Shown: piece after piece, positions 1-11,052 of the stretch | Layout of the letters: every line of letters begins with the position of its first letter | Position numbering within the stretch: position 1 is the stretch's first letter | Source of the DNA: Amaranthus tricolor | Lineage: Eukaryota > Streptophyta > Magnoliopsida > Caryophyllales > Amaranthaceae | Length of the DNA stretch: 64,000 bases | Reading direction: 5' to 3' | NCBI RefSeq assembly: GCF_026212465.1 | Contig: NC_080058.1 | Coordinates: forward strand, 20,039,333-20,103,332 | Notes under the pieces: generated by a model | What the model was told of the DNA's origin: nothing | The model's input: only the letters and a program-made list of their open reading frames with translations | Database searches by the model: none | Translations under genes and position numbers: made by a program

Positions 1-1850
1 AGGTTTATCTGCAGCTATTCGTGACGTCTTCCCAGGTAAAAAGGCTTTGCTAATTCATTATTGTGGTTATATCTAATGATAAGGTCTTAATTACATTCAA
101 TGTTTTTTTTAATGTAGATGTGCGGCATTTGTTATGCATCTGGCATATTGGCAACGACGTTGAGAACATGGTGGACAAGTTGTGTGGCGGCAAGAAAAAT
201 CAACAAGGGTAGGTATTCAGGAAAAGTAGATGGAACCCCTTGGTTGAAAGTTCTACGATCGAGGAATATGAAGATAAATGGCAAGTGATCGTCAGTACGT
301 GGTCGGTTAGGAACAAAAAGGTCGTTCGGTATTTGACTGGAACATGGATTCCACTGAGAGAGAAATTTGTCCGTGCGTGGACGAATGATTGTTTACACTT
401 GGGTAACCGGACTACCAGCAGAGTTGAAAGCCAACACTCGTCTTTTAAGTATTACGTTGGTAGCGGTAATAGCTCATTCGATACCCTTTTCAAAAGGGCG
501 CACGCACAGATTACAAATCAGCAAGCTACAATCCGACAAGCGCTACAGGATTCCATGTCTTCTGTACCAAGATCGATGCGACAACATTACTTTAGACCTC
601 TATATCGCCACGTATCTCTCTATGCCTTGGAGCAGCTCCAGCTTGAGTATAACCGCATGTTAGAACTCGGTGATTTTGTGTTTAACAAATGTGGTTGTGT
701 ACTTCAACAAACCCATGGATTGCCGTGTGCATGTTATTTACATATGTCCATCGGATCACATGGTGCTTTGTATTTGGATGACATTCATGAATTCTTGAGT
801 ACTTTGAGGTACACAGAGGTAGGAGACGAAACCGATGAAGGAGTACGATACCCGAACGCCAATGACAAAGAGTACTTTCAATCTCTGGTCGATGAAGTCC
901 TCAAATCTGATCCCGCTGTTGTTCGCCGAATGTCTCAGTTACTTGAATATGAACTACACCCAGATGGCGCAGAAATACCTGAGCCTTACGCTAGTCCACC
1001 GAGAAAGGGAAGACCAAGAACAAGTAAAAACATGAGAAGGAGAAAAAGTTCATTTGAATATAGCAGATCATCTTCTCGCGGTCGAGGGTCTAGATCTTCT
1101 TCCCGCGGGAGATCTAGTGGCAGATCTAGTGGTCGAGAGACGCAATCCTCAGTAGGAATTAAGTTCAGTTTCAACTTATCCGGTACTTGACTATATTTTT
1201 CGTTTTTTGCATTAATTCGTCTCAGTTTACGCATATTAACTTTATTTACATTTATTGTAGATGATCCTGGAGGTCGAGATTTTTCACACTTTCCATGGCC
1301 TAATAACATCCCATTTATCCTTCCTCCTTACTTGTTCGACTGGATTGATATGTTAGGTGATGGTAACTGTGGATTTAGAGCAATTGCCGTCACAGAGCTG
1401 GGAGGCGAGGAAGCATGGCCTCTTTTAAGGCGTGCTATGAGTATGGAAATGCAAATGAATAGAGCGCAATACCTAACTTTGTATCTATCCCAAGAGTCAC
1501 TAGACGAGTCTATATTCAGAATAGGTTCACACGCAAACGGACCTGCTCCTTTCATGCACTGGATGGATGCACCGATGGCTTTGTACTCTGCAGCAACATT
1601 TCTAAACATTGCCATTGCTTATTATGGTTCTGCTGACTGTGATTCGCAATACAACTGTTTGATTCTCCCGTTAAGGAAAGCATCGGGCGTGAATAGTGTA
1701 AATAAAGTAATACATATATGTTGGGTTAATAGAAATCATTTTGTTCAACTTTTAATGAATGACGATTCGTCCCCTCTACCGCCGATCCATCCAAGTTGGA
1801 ACACAAGCAGCTGACAATTTCACCAAACATCTTGACACACATTTCAGTAC
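1..1850 (+). pseudogene. Truncated MULE transposase-OTU gene (copy 1)
   Basis: This matches the 42,454-44,303 copy at about 99% by eye (roughly 15 differences). Exon pieces by alignment are 1-35, 118-1182 and 1261-1800, with introns ending TTTAATGTAG and TTATTGTAG. The first part carries the C-terminal half of a MULE transposase, including a SWIM zinc finger (CGC...HGLPCACYLH, about 688-750). The second part is an OTU cysteine protease domain (GDGNCGFRA, about 1,357-1,383; NRNHFVQL, about 1,729-1,752). It is broken: TAG at 210-212 replaces the CAG found in the other copy, and one extra base near 1801 shifts the frame and ends the protein early. Homology stops at about 1,850, so the 3' end is lost. 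The 5' end lies outside the window. Confidence 0.85.
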
Positions 1851-2272
1851 GAGGAATCCAAAATAGAAAGCATTAAATGAAAGTATTAAAAGACATAAAA
1901 GAACTAAAATAGAATAAAACTTACATAAACTAACATCTTGAAGGAAAGAATAAGAGGAATCCAAAATACAATGGTTGAAGATAAATAAAAGCAATAAACA
2001 AAGCTTAAACTACACTAGGACATAAATAAAAAGGAAAGAAATAAAGAAATTGACGTTCTAACTTCATCGTTCTCCTTTAAAATAACAAATGTTGATTAAA
2101 TTTTATAAACCACTAATTAAATAAGTCATATATAATATGTGGATTGATGGTTTTGATATTGTTGACAACGTTTAGTTTTTATAAACTCTCTATAACCAAT
2201 TAAATACAACATTGGATGACACATGATTATTAAAGACTCAACTCAAAGAAAGATGAGAACTCAATACACATA
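1851..2272. other. AT-rich intergenic sequence
   Basis: No gene is seen. The phrase GAGGAATCCAAAATA occurs at the break of the MULE copy (about 1,848) and again at about 1,951. Such a short repeat could mark the deletion or insertion junction that removed the MULE 3' end. Confidence 0.5.
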
Positions 2273-2525
2273 CTACCTCCTATTCAGCCTAAATGTCTCA
2301 TTTTTTGACACTATTCACTTATCACTTTTAATTTGTATTTTACCCTTAATCTATAAGATAAAACATAGTCATGTGGGATCTTGTTTGATTCGTCTCAATA
2401 CAAAGATTATTAATATCAACTTTTTATAATTTTTAATTAAGAATAATTTGAGATATTAAGGATTAAAATATTGTCTCGACAAGTGTGAAAAGTCAAATGG
2501 GACAATTGGGCTGAATTGGAGGGAG
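2273..2525. mobile_element. Stowaway-like MITE (~253 bp)
   Basis: The ends are inverted: CTACCTCCTATTCAGCC at the left and GGGCTGAATTGGAGGGAG at the right, flanked by TA on both sides. The interior (TGTCTCATTT, a GACACTATTCACTTATCACT stretch) recurs in related MITEs at 23.8, 31.4, 31.7, 33.8 and 36.3 kb. It is non-coding; the open frame inside it is chance. Confidence 0.75.
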
Positions 2526-4559
2526 TATTAAATTAAGCAATAAATTGAGTAATTAAATTATTTGATTAATGATCTAAATTATAACTTAACATAAAAAGCG
2601 TTTTATTATTTATGTATGTCCAAATGATTAATTAATAAGTTAAATTGATTAAGCTGGAAAAAAAGTTATTCTAAGTTAAATCAATTACGAAAATCACCTA
2701 AAGTATAGGTATTAAAATATATTTGAATACTACCTGCAATTATGAATCTAATATTGTTGGGAATCTAAAATCTAACTTACACGTTTTTATCCACTTTGTT
2801 AGATAGATTGAAATGTAACTTTGAATATTCCAGAAGATATAATTTTGTTTTCCTTATATTAGCTAGATTATGCGTTAAATATAAATTTGTTTTAAAATAA
2901 TAATTAGTTATGTTAGTTGCAATATTTTTTTGATTATTGTTTTATTATCCTATTATTTAGACTAACTTTAAAGGTTAAATTGATTAGAATTTAAATATTC
3001 AAATTACCATATAAATTGGATTCCTGGCTTATAAAGATCCAATGTTTTGAAAACCCAAAATTAATGCAACAAAAACTTAGAAATAGACTACATTATTGCA
3101 ACGACTAAATTGAGAGGCTCTATTAAAAGACTCCTCATCAACACTCAAGAGAAGAACATACATACAACAAATGCCTACTATCAAACGTCCAAAGCTCAAA
3201 GTGTTAGATCAAATGTTCTTCTTTGTTTAGCTTTCACTTCATTTGTTTAGTTCTTATAAGTTAAATTAAAATTATAGTTTTTAAGTCACTTGTGTAGAAT
3301 GCTTTTTAAAGTATTTATTTTTTTCATTTATGAAAGTTGGGTTTTATCTTTTATTAATAAGGGACTTACAGATCGTTCTTCAGAGGAAGAACGTGGTATG
3401 TAAGAAAATAGTGATTTCTTATTAGTGATATAGATTCCAAGAGAATAATAAAAGAGTTTGAATCCTAAGGGTTGCAAGAACCCATAGGCGTAAACTATTT
3501 GTAACCGAACCTCGATAACAATTTATTGTGTTTTGTTTCATTTTATTTACGTATTTTATTCTTGTTTGATTACGAATTGCAAAATCAGCCTAAGACCAAC
3601 TTCCGGAAAACTGTTTAAAGCGATATACAAAGCCTTAAAACTTATTTCAAAGAAAAATAAAAATCTACCAAACTCTTTATTCACCCCTCCAGAGAGTTAT
3701 CTTATTACTATAACCATTAATTTTAAACATAGATTTCAATTAACTTCAATTTTAATGTTAATTATAAGGGATGTACATAATTGGCTAACCGAAAATCGAG
3801 TACCCAGTTAATCGGGTACCTATTTTAACAACCTGTGTCCCCAACCGATTTATCCGGGTACTGAGATATCAGGTATCCGGATAAATCGAGTCGGGAGATG
3901 GGGCACCCAACATTAATTGTGTTGATGTTTTTTTTAATTTTTGTGGCATAATTTTAATATGTTAGAAATAACACAATTAGAATTTGCGGCAAATCATTTT
4001 TTAACACAACAAATGTAAGCATTATGTAGCAAAATTTAAATTAAACAATGATATTCTGATTGCTTCCCATATTAGTCGAGTAGAATGCCCATTATATTAC
4101 CAGTAGGCAGTAGCAAGATCCTTTGATTCCTTTCGTTTCTAGTCCATTTGTTTGAGTTTAGTAAATCATTATGTAAAATTAAATAGGTGACAAAAAATTA
4201 TATTCATCAACATTGTATAACCACTAAATCAAACTAGCAAAAACAACTGCATTTAGTACCATTTATCTGAACAGAGAGACATCATAAGAATCGGACTGTG
4301 GGACCTCTAGCATCCAAAGGCTTACAATAATAATTTATTAATGCTAACTTACTTACACCTATCTAGTAAGTAGCAAGTTATGGTCTAACAAAATTTATTA
4401 TCACAAATTCTTAAATTTTACTTTAATATAAGGGGTACACGACTCAATATATTTTGTTGCCTATGATTCGACTTGCAACAAATTATTTTTAAAATAATTG
4501 ACCCGCCATTTTAGGATGTACGTCAACGGATCGGTTTGTCAGAATTTTTGAAGACCCCT
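2526..4559. other. AT-rich intergenic sequence with repeat fragments
   Basis: No gene is recognised. About 3,200-3,720 looks like the R/U5 part of an old LTR (it ends in a CACCCCTCCAGAGAGTTATC-type stretch), but no partner LTR or TSD was found. About 3,765-3,915 has GC-richer sequence with repeated CGGGTA/ACCCG words, resembling a fragment of a hAT MITE end. The rest is featureless AT-rich DNA. Confidence 0.35.
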
Positions 4560-4835
4560 AGTTAGCTATTATCACTTGTGCCACTAATTATGCCACGAAA
4601 ATTTAAATTTGTAGCAAGTTTTGATATTGTCACACTAAAAAATAGATTTTGAAGATGATGTCAAATTATTTACTACTTTATGCCATGGCTAAATATATAT
4701 TGTGACAAATAAGCACTTGTGCCATGAATATAATAATGTCATGTGTAATTATATATTGTGGCAAACAAACACTTGTACCATAACTTATGCTATGGGTAAT
4801 TATATATCATGGCAAACAATCTCTTGTGCCATGAA
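4560..4835. repeat. Degenerate ~50-60-bp tandem repeat, left part
   Basis: The phrase CACTTGTGCCA(T/C) followed by an ATTATGCCATGGGTAA..ATTGTGGCAAACAA type stretch recurs at about 4,714, 4,770 and 4,821. It continues at 8,628-8,760 on the far side of the hAT insertion. It resembles the subterminal repeats of a DNA transposon, but no terminus was identified. Confidence 0.6.
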
Positions 4836-4849
4836 TAGGCATGGCCACG

Positions 4850-5190
4850 GGGCGGGTTACCCGGAACCGAACCGGTCCCGAACCGCTTGGAACCGGAACC
4901 GTTTGCGACAGGTTCCGAACCGCCCCGAACCGCGAAACCGTGAAACCGCCGGAAAAAAATTGCCGGAACCGTAAAACCGCCGGAAAAAACCGTCGTGAAC
5001 CGGGTAAAAAAACCCGCGGTTTGGAACCGGAACCGGTCCGGGAGAACCGGTCCAACGGTTCCATGGAACCGGTTCTGGAACCGGAACCGGAACCGGTCCG
5101 GTTGAACCGGCTCAACGGTTCTGTGGAACCGGAACCGGGACCGGTCCGGTTGAACCGGCCCACCGGTTCCATGGAACCGGTTCGCCAAAA
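4850..5190. repeat. Left subterminal GGAACCGG array of the hAT element
   Basis: Dozens of overlapping CCGGAACCG / GGAACCGG / CGGTTC words lie in both orientations in an otherwise AT-rich region. The mirror array lies at about 8,418-8,610. The very high local GC content and both-strand clustering fit subterminal transposase binding sites. The overlapping open frames here are low-complexity artefacts. Confidence 0.8.
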
Positions 5191-5225
5191 AACTAGCCGT
5201 TTGTTACCGTTTATAGCCGTTGGGA

Positions 5226-5245
5226 TATACTCTATATATACTCAT
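5226..5245 (+). promoter_or_regulatory. Likely TATA region of the hAT transposase gene
   Basis: TACTCTATATATACTCATC lies about 210 bp upstream of the transposase ATG (5449). It is followed by a CT-rich leader (CTCTCTACTTACTCTCTCTAC), typical of a plant core promoter and 5' UTR. Inferred from composition and position only. Confidence 0.4.
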
Positions 5246-5448
5246 CACTTTCAATCATTTTCATTCACAACTCATCTCTTCTCCTACTCTCTCTACTTAC
5301 TCTCTCTACTTAATTCTTTAATTACGCAATTATTCTCTTAATTACATAATTAGTCTTCTAATTATTTCTTAATTTAGTTAGTTACATAATTAATTATTTA
5401 TTTATTTCTTAATTCTATATTTCTATTATTACTTCAATATTATCAATC

Positions 5449-8063
5449 ATGTCTTCATTTTTGAAAAAAGCCACAAAAAAAGTTACTAAAGTGGCAAAAT
5501 CATTAGGAGGTTCCAGTTCCTCCAAAAGAAAGGCCACTTCTACTCCGTCGGTATCAACAACACCCTCCATTAGTAATTATAATTATGAACATAATTATCC
5601 GGAAGGGTACGACCCGGAGTTACATAATTATGCAGAAGAAGTGGAAAGAGATATACAAATTGATGAAGAAGAGGAACCAACGACCCCAATTGGGATACAT
5701 ATATCTCGACAGTCATCAACAAGATCATATGAAGAACAAGGAGAACAACAACAACAAAGACAAGCTCGTGGTAAACGAGTCAATTTCCAAACTATCGGTT
5801 AGTTTTATAATTTTATTCTTCAAATTAATTAAACTTTAAATTATTTATTTATTTAATTATAGTTTTATAATTTTAAATTATTTATTTAGATGAAGATGAA
5901 CCAGTAAGACAACCTTTTCCGGCAATGCCACCTCCTAGTGGTAGAGCTGTTTCACATGTGTGGTCGTATTTCACAAAAGAACCAACTGAGAATCCAGATA
6001 TTTTCTTATGCACTTGTCAAATTTGTGAAAGTCAAGGAGTAAAGCCCTTAGTTTCATACAGTTTCACCAGAGGTAAATACTTTTTAAGTTTTTTATACAT
6101 ACATAATACATTCATACATTATATATTCATATTTTATAAACATTTATTTATTGTGTTTTGTGAATACGTGTTAGGTGGTGGAACGGGATCTTTTAACAAA
6201 CATTTGGCAAAGAAGCATGGAATCACAAAAGAAACTCATGCAGCAAGCGGCAGCGGGACCACAAGTGGAAGCCGACAGACACAATGGGACATTCCCAACA
6301 CAGGTATGCCTTTTAGATATAATCGTAATGACATGATTGATGAATTTTCTAGGTATGTAATTTGTGATGAATTGCCTTTTAACCACGGTGAAAGTAGGGC
6401 ATACGAGCGTCTCACTAGACAACAATTGCAACCACAATATAGAGCAATCCCTAGGAGCACTCTTAAAAGACGCACAATTAAATTATACGAATCAATGCGC
6501 TATGAATTAATTGAAATGTTTAAATCGTTTAATGGTAGGGTTAGCATAACAACTGACATTTGGTCTGCTCCCCCACATTTAGAACCTTATATGTGTGTAA
6601 CAGCACACTGGATAGATCGAAATTGGATTATTCAAAAAAGAATAATTGCTTTTGAGACAATGCCAGAAAGACATACCGGTGAAAACATAAAATATAGATT
6701 AGTAGAGATATGTAGAGAATGGAACTTATTAGATAAAATATTTTGTTGTTCAACTGATAATGCAACCGCAAACATTAAATGTATAGAACTTTTGTTTAAC
6801 GAACCTGCCTTTAGTTTAATCCTTGGGGGTAGCTTATTACACATACGTTGTTGTGCGCATATAGTTAACTTATCTTGTCAAGTAGGCATAAAACAATTAA
6901 GTGAATTATTAGAACCAATTAGGGATATAGTGAAATGGCTTAGGACCGGAAAGAAAAAAAGAAGATATAAACAATTATGTGACCAATACCAACTTAAAAA
7001 AGTGTATTGGTCATTAGATACTCCTACACGTTGGGGCTCAACCAACGATTTATTAAGAAAGGCGATTGCTTATCGCCCAGTAATAACACAAATATATAGT
7101 GAGTATACAGATAGTTTCATAGCTGATGCAACTTGGGAATTAGCAATAGGTGTACATAACATATTAGAAGCGTATGACCACGCGACTAAGATTTTTTCTT
7201 ATGTTTATGAACCGAACGTTCACTTAGTAATAAGTGAATGTATTACTATTTTTTATCATCTACTTAAACATACACATGAAGATACTAACCCACAATTAAG
7301 GCCGATTCTTGCAGATATGATGGAAAAATGGAAATCATATTTTACCGATTTTCCTTATATTTATGGAATCGCAACCATTTTGGACCCACGTTTTAAAACT
7401 GAGGTCCTAACTAAAGTAATAGGATTTTATTATCAATCGTTAGATCGCCCGTCTTCTGATGTACAATATTATGTAGGAACATGTAAAAAATATTTAGCTG
7501 AACTGTATGATTTTTACGCTAGTGTATATAACCCGAAACGCGATATGTCTAGGCGTGCTAGCGTTTCGGCTCGTCCCACTTTCTATAATTCAGTAATAGC
7601 TAACATAATGACTCAAGATGATAGTTTTGTAGGATCTTCTTCTTCCTCGACCACATATTTAGAACTAGATAGTTATCTTAAACACCACTTTGAAATAGAC
7701 CCAAGTGTCTATAATATTTTGGAGTGGTGGAAAGAAAAATCTGTTAAATTTCCCATTTTATCGAGAATTGCAAAGGATGTCCTTGCAATTCCCGCGTCAA
7801 CTATTGCGTCGGAGTCTGCTTTTAGTGCAGGTAGAAGAGTTTTGGACGAAAAGCGATCTCGTCTTGCTCCACATAGTATTCAAATATGTGTTTGCAAGAA
7901 AGATTGGGATCAAGCTGAGATTCGAACACAAGGACTAAGGAACGATGATGATCAAGACGACGATGATGATCCATGGATGATGATGGATACAACTTCATCA
8001 TCGTCAGGAGGAGAGTCAGCGGAAGCATCTAATCAACCACATGATGATGACGAAGACGAATAG
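5449..8063 (+). CDS. hAT transposase, BED zinc finger, RICESLEEPER-like
   Basis: The model joins 5449-5797, 5890-6072 and 6175-8063, giving 806 aa with every junction in frame. Donors are G|GTTAGT and G|GTAAAT; acceptors are TATTTAG and CGTGTTAG. The N-terminus is basic, then acidic and Gln-rich. A BED-type finger spans about residues 136-190 (CTCQIC ... HLAKKHG) and is split by intron 2. The catalytic core has TTDIWSAP (about 303) and CSTDNATAN (about 370), plus the RWGSTNDLL motif. The hAT dimerisation domain is at about 675-755 (PASTIASESAFSAGRRVLDEKRSRL). The tail is acidic (Asp/Glu-rich). Intron 2 is 102 bp with no stop, so its retention would insert 34 aa and split the finger. No frame lesion is seen. 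The protein should bind the element ends and catalyse cut-and-paste transposition in the nucleus. Confidence 0.9.
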
Positions 8064-8417
8064 GATCAATCCGACAAGCGACAACGATGAATCAACACTC
8101 AACAACTATAAATAAAAGGTATGACAAAGAACTACGTGGGCTTTGATTCCTTCGGGATACGTAGGCAGCTTAGTATTCATTTGGGTACTAGGTTCAAGTC
8201 CATTTTCTCCCTTTTTTTTTATTAATCATCTTTATCGACATTATCATTGATTCGTTTCTTATTAATTTATTTTTTTCCATTCTTTTTAGTAAATATTTCA
8301 ATAACGATGACAACTTGACATGCAATGAATTTCGCTAATAATCAAGTAATCATCAAAGGTACGTCCGCGATATTATAGTATTTTTTTATTATACAAAAAT
8401 TTAAAGAAAAAATTAAA
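8064..8417 (+). other. 3' non-coding part of the hAT element
   Basis: This is AT-rich sequence between the transposase stop and the right subterminal array. It includes a moderately GC stretch (TTCCTTCGGGATACGTAGGC, about 8,149-8,168), probably 3' UTR. No second gene is seen. Confidence 0.5.
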
Positions 8418-8610
8418 ATGGAACCGATGGTCCGACCCGCCCGTCCCGTGAGTTGGAACCGCCGGAACCGCCTCATGAACCGCCAAGGAACCGTTTGGAA
8501 CCGCCCGGAACCGGAACCGGAACCGGAACCGTTCGCGACAGGTTCCAAATGGAACCGGAACCGGGTGGAACCGGAACCGGATGGAACCGGAACGGAACCG
8601 GACCAACCCG
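8418..8610. repeat. Right subterminal GGAACCGG array of the hAT element
   Basis: Clustered GGAACCGGAACCG words are the mirror of the left array, ending just before the terminal inverted repeat. They support a common transposase-binding role at both ends. Confidence 0.8.
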
Positions 8611-8635
8611 GACCGTGGCCATGCCTAGCCATGAA

Positions 8636-8923
8636 TTATACCACGAGTAAATATAGATCGTGGCAAACAAGAACTTATAACACAAACTATGCCAAGAAAA
8701 ATATTTATCCTGATAAAAAATAAGTACTTGTGCCACTAATTATGCAATATATGAATTAGTAACACTTTTTGATACCTAGCTTTTTGAAAATATTAAGTAA
8801 CACTTGAAACATTTTATCATTTAGTAACACTTTAAAATTTGATAACACTAATATATATGTAGCACATTTAAAATCCGTAACACAAATATATAAAACATTA
8901 AAAAATAGTAACTCTAATATGTA
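8636..8923. repeat. Degenerate tandem repeat, continued
   Basis: The CTTGTGCCACTAATTATGC unit resumes directly after the hAT TSD. It grades into repeats of GTAACACTTT..AAATTTGATAACACTAATATAT that reappear at 11,053-11,150 beyond the Stowaway insertion. The repeat background is therefore older than both insertions. Confidence 0.5.
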
Positions 8924-9378
8924 CTCCCTCCGTTCTTTTTTGATCTTCCACATTACTATAACGGGTAGTTTCAAAAGTTCTTCCACTTTAGAATACTTTC
9001 TATTTTTGGAAACTTTTTATCCCACTTTTACCCCTTAAAATACCCTCTTTTACCTTAATGTACCCGGAATCATCCGGATACATTTATTACTATTCTTGGT
9101 CTTTGCATTTTTCATTATGACCCCTACTGCCTTCATAAACGGTCATTTTTTCCTTCTTCCTCTTAAACGGTCCATTCTCTCTTATCATGAACGCCATTTT
9201 CATGGCTTTTCCCCCTGTTTCTTCTTCATTTTTAGTGCATTTTAACTGCATTAAAATGTAGATCGGTTTATTCTCATCATTTTGAGGTTAGTTTTGTTTG
9301 TTTTGGCGAAGGTTCGAAATTTGAGCCTCTGTTCTTGAATCCTCCATTAACTTCCTGTTGAATCTTTAAGTATTTTCA

Positions 9379-9705
9379 ATGAAAAACGACGAGTCTAAGA
9401 GTGACTCCACAATTCCTTCATATCTTTATGACGGCCTATGCGATTATGGTGAGTTGTGTTCTTGTTCCCTCAATGGTCGTTCTCATTCCTACTCCAATGA
9501 AATTTTGAGATGGTCAAAAAAAGATCTTGAGGCATATCAAAAGGTACTTGAAGATGATGCAACTTCTGTGTATAATGAATCTCCACCAACTTCTCCTATT
9601 GTTGAAAAGGTACTTAAAGAAGATGACATCAATTTGGTTGTCCTTGACACTCCTGAAGATGTTATTGCGTCTAGGGAAAAATTGAACCCCAAAAAACGTG
9701 CTTAA
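9379..9705 (+). CDS. Unrecognised 108-aa ORF in Stowaway-type element
   Basis: The ORF begins with ATG after a CT/TTG-rich leader and ends with a Lys/Arg-rich tail (NPKKRA). It has a short Cys cluster (CDYGELCSC, residues about 17-25) and a Ser/Pro/acidic middle. No domain is recognised. Base composition is less AT-rich than the surroundings, which may mean a captured or residual coding exon. It could be the first exon of a larger, partly deleted gene, since a T-rich intron-like stretch follows. Whether it is expressed is unknown. Confidence 0.35.
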   Translation: MKNDESKSDSTIPSYLYDGLCDYGELCSCSLNGRSHSYSNEILRWSKKDLEAYQKVLEDDATSVYNESPPTSPIVEKVLKEDDINLVVLDTPEDVIASREKLNPKKRA

Positions 9706-10294
9706 TGATTGTAAGGTTGTTCTGATATTTCGTTTTATTTTTTTTTTTAATTAAATTTGAAAAAATTGGAGCTGGTTTTATCTGTTGTTGTTTGATGCTG
9801 GATTATGATGATCTTGTATTTATGTTTGATGTTTGTTTTTTCGTTTGTGATTAACTGTGTTGTTTTTGATATTGTGTTCTTCTGGTTTGGGGTTTTTTTG
9901 GTTCTACTGTTGGTTTTATGTTGCTGGTTTTAGGGTTGATATTTGTTGCTGGTTTTATGTGTACAAGCCCCTGCGATGTCAAATTGTTGAACCTCTAAAT
10001 TCTGAAAAATTTACTTTGATTACTTGGTTGAGTAGCATTTGGTAAACCATTACCCGTCACTTGATTTTTTAGCATGTTCAGTTAATTCATTTGTTGATGA
10101 TAAATTGTAATCTGAGAGGTTTCATAACCTCTATGATGAATCAGGGGGCTTTTTTTTTGAAATTATGTAAAATAATGAAGTGACTTGCTAATCATTAACA
10201 TGGGTTGTGATTAACAATTTGTTGCTCCTAAGTTTTTAAAGCTACAATTTTAATGATGATTTGAACAAAATAAACTGAGGGGCTTTGATGTTTG

Positions 10295-10504
10295 TCATCC
10301 TTGAGTTTCTTCAACTGCCTGATCATAAGCCTCTTGAATGATCTCTGTTGTTTGTGCAGCATCCTCATTTTCTTTTAATGGTTGTGTTTGTTGCTGATCC
10401 CTGTTTGGGTTAATAAACGTATGAATTCGATCCAAAGTACCAAGCCCCCTGTTGCTCATCTTCAATTCCTGAAGCCATTGAAGGCTAATGATGCGAACGA
10501 ACAA
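10295..10504 (-). CDS. Doubtful 69-codon ORF in Stowaway-type element
   Basis: The frame encodes a Gln/Glu-rich peptide (RDQQQTQPLKENEDAAQTTE) with no recognised domain. It could be a remnant exon of the element's former transposase or captured gene. The repeated phrase TTGGCTACTGATTT just upstream (about 10,507, 10,541 and 10,566) is a small local duplication. Confidence 0.2.
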   Translation of the reverse strand: MFVRIISLQWLQELKMSNRGLGTLDRIHTFINPNRDQQQTQPLKENEDAAQTTEIIQEAYDQAVEETQG

Positions 10505-11052
10505 TTTTTGGCTACTGATTTGAGGCTGTGTGAATAAGTGTTGGCTACTGATTTGGTTTACTGTTTGAAGAATTATGGCTACTGATTTGAGGCTGTGTGA
10601 ATAAGTTTTGCTTCTGATTTTGGTTTATTGTTCTGTGAGCTGTTAATATAGTGTCATTAGGAATATATAAAGTCATTGGATTACAAGCTTGTAATTTCAG
10701 ATTTGATGAAAAATTAATGTGAATCCATGTAATTAAAGAATGCCCAATACAAGGCTCTTTTGTTTTTTTTGGAATGGAGGGTCTGTTTGCTGCTGTGAAG
10801 CTTCAAATTTTCCTAATTTGGAAAGTTTGTTTATTTCCTCCAAAATGTAAAGTTCTCTGTAATCATTAATAAATCAGAATTTTTTTTTCATTTAGTTTTA
10901 TTTATAATTATTTTATCTCTCATACTTTCAATACAATCATTACTTCACACTACTATTTAATTAAAATAATACCCACTACAACCAAAGATTCCATTTTTCT
11001 TAATTTGTGTGAAAAACACAAAGTGGAACATCAAATAAAAACGGAGGGAGTA

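Larger units (their letters stand above)
4836..8627 (+). mobile_element. Complete hAT transposon with BED-finger transposase
   Basis: The TIR is TAGGCATGGCCACGG at 4836-4850, with its exact reverse complement at 8613-8627. It is flanked by a perfect 8-bp target-site duplication GCCATGAA (4828-4835 and 8628-8635), which is diagnostic of hAT. Both subterminal regions (about 4,850-5,190 and 8,420-8,610) are dense arrays of GGAACCGGAACC-type words, likely transposase binding sites by analogy with Ac subterminal motifs. The single gene inside has no visible lesion, so this 3.79-kb element could be autonomous. It sits inside an older tandem repeat. Confidence 0.93.
8924..11050. mobile_element. Long Stowaway/mariner-type element (2.1 kb)
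   Basis: The left end TACTCCCTCCGTTC and right end ACGGAGGGAGTA are inverted. Similarity of the two ends runs about 30 bp (TTTGATCTTCCAC against TTTGATGTTCCAC), with TA on each side (8922-8923, 11051-11052). The length is far above that of a normal MITE and suits a deletion derivative of a Tc1/mariner element. No DD39D transposase motif was recognised in either strand. A 108-codon ORF (9379-9705) lies inside. Confidence 0.75.

Noticed and set aside
240..1190. Separate gene starting at 240
   Set aside because: The start is an internal non-ATG codon downstream of a TAG; by comparison with the second copy it is the middle of a longer spliced gene.
986..1309. Minus-strand ORF antisense to the MULE gene (and its twin at 43439-43762)
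   Set aside because: Shadow of the Ser/Arg-rich coding region; no independent evidence.
4790..5341. Overlapping ORFs of 90-166 codons on both strands (Arg/Pro/Gly-rich)
   Set aside because: They come from the GGAACCGG word array of the hAT subterminal region; low complexity and open in several frames at once.
8342..8736. ORFs of 65-101 codons in the right hAT array
   Set aside because: Same low-complexity cause as on the left side.
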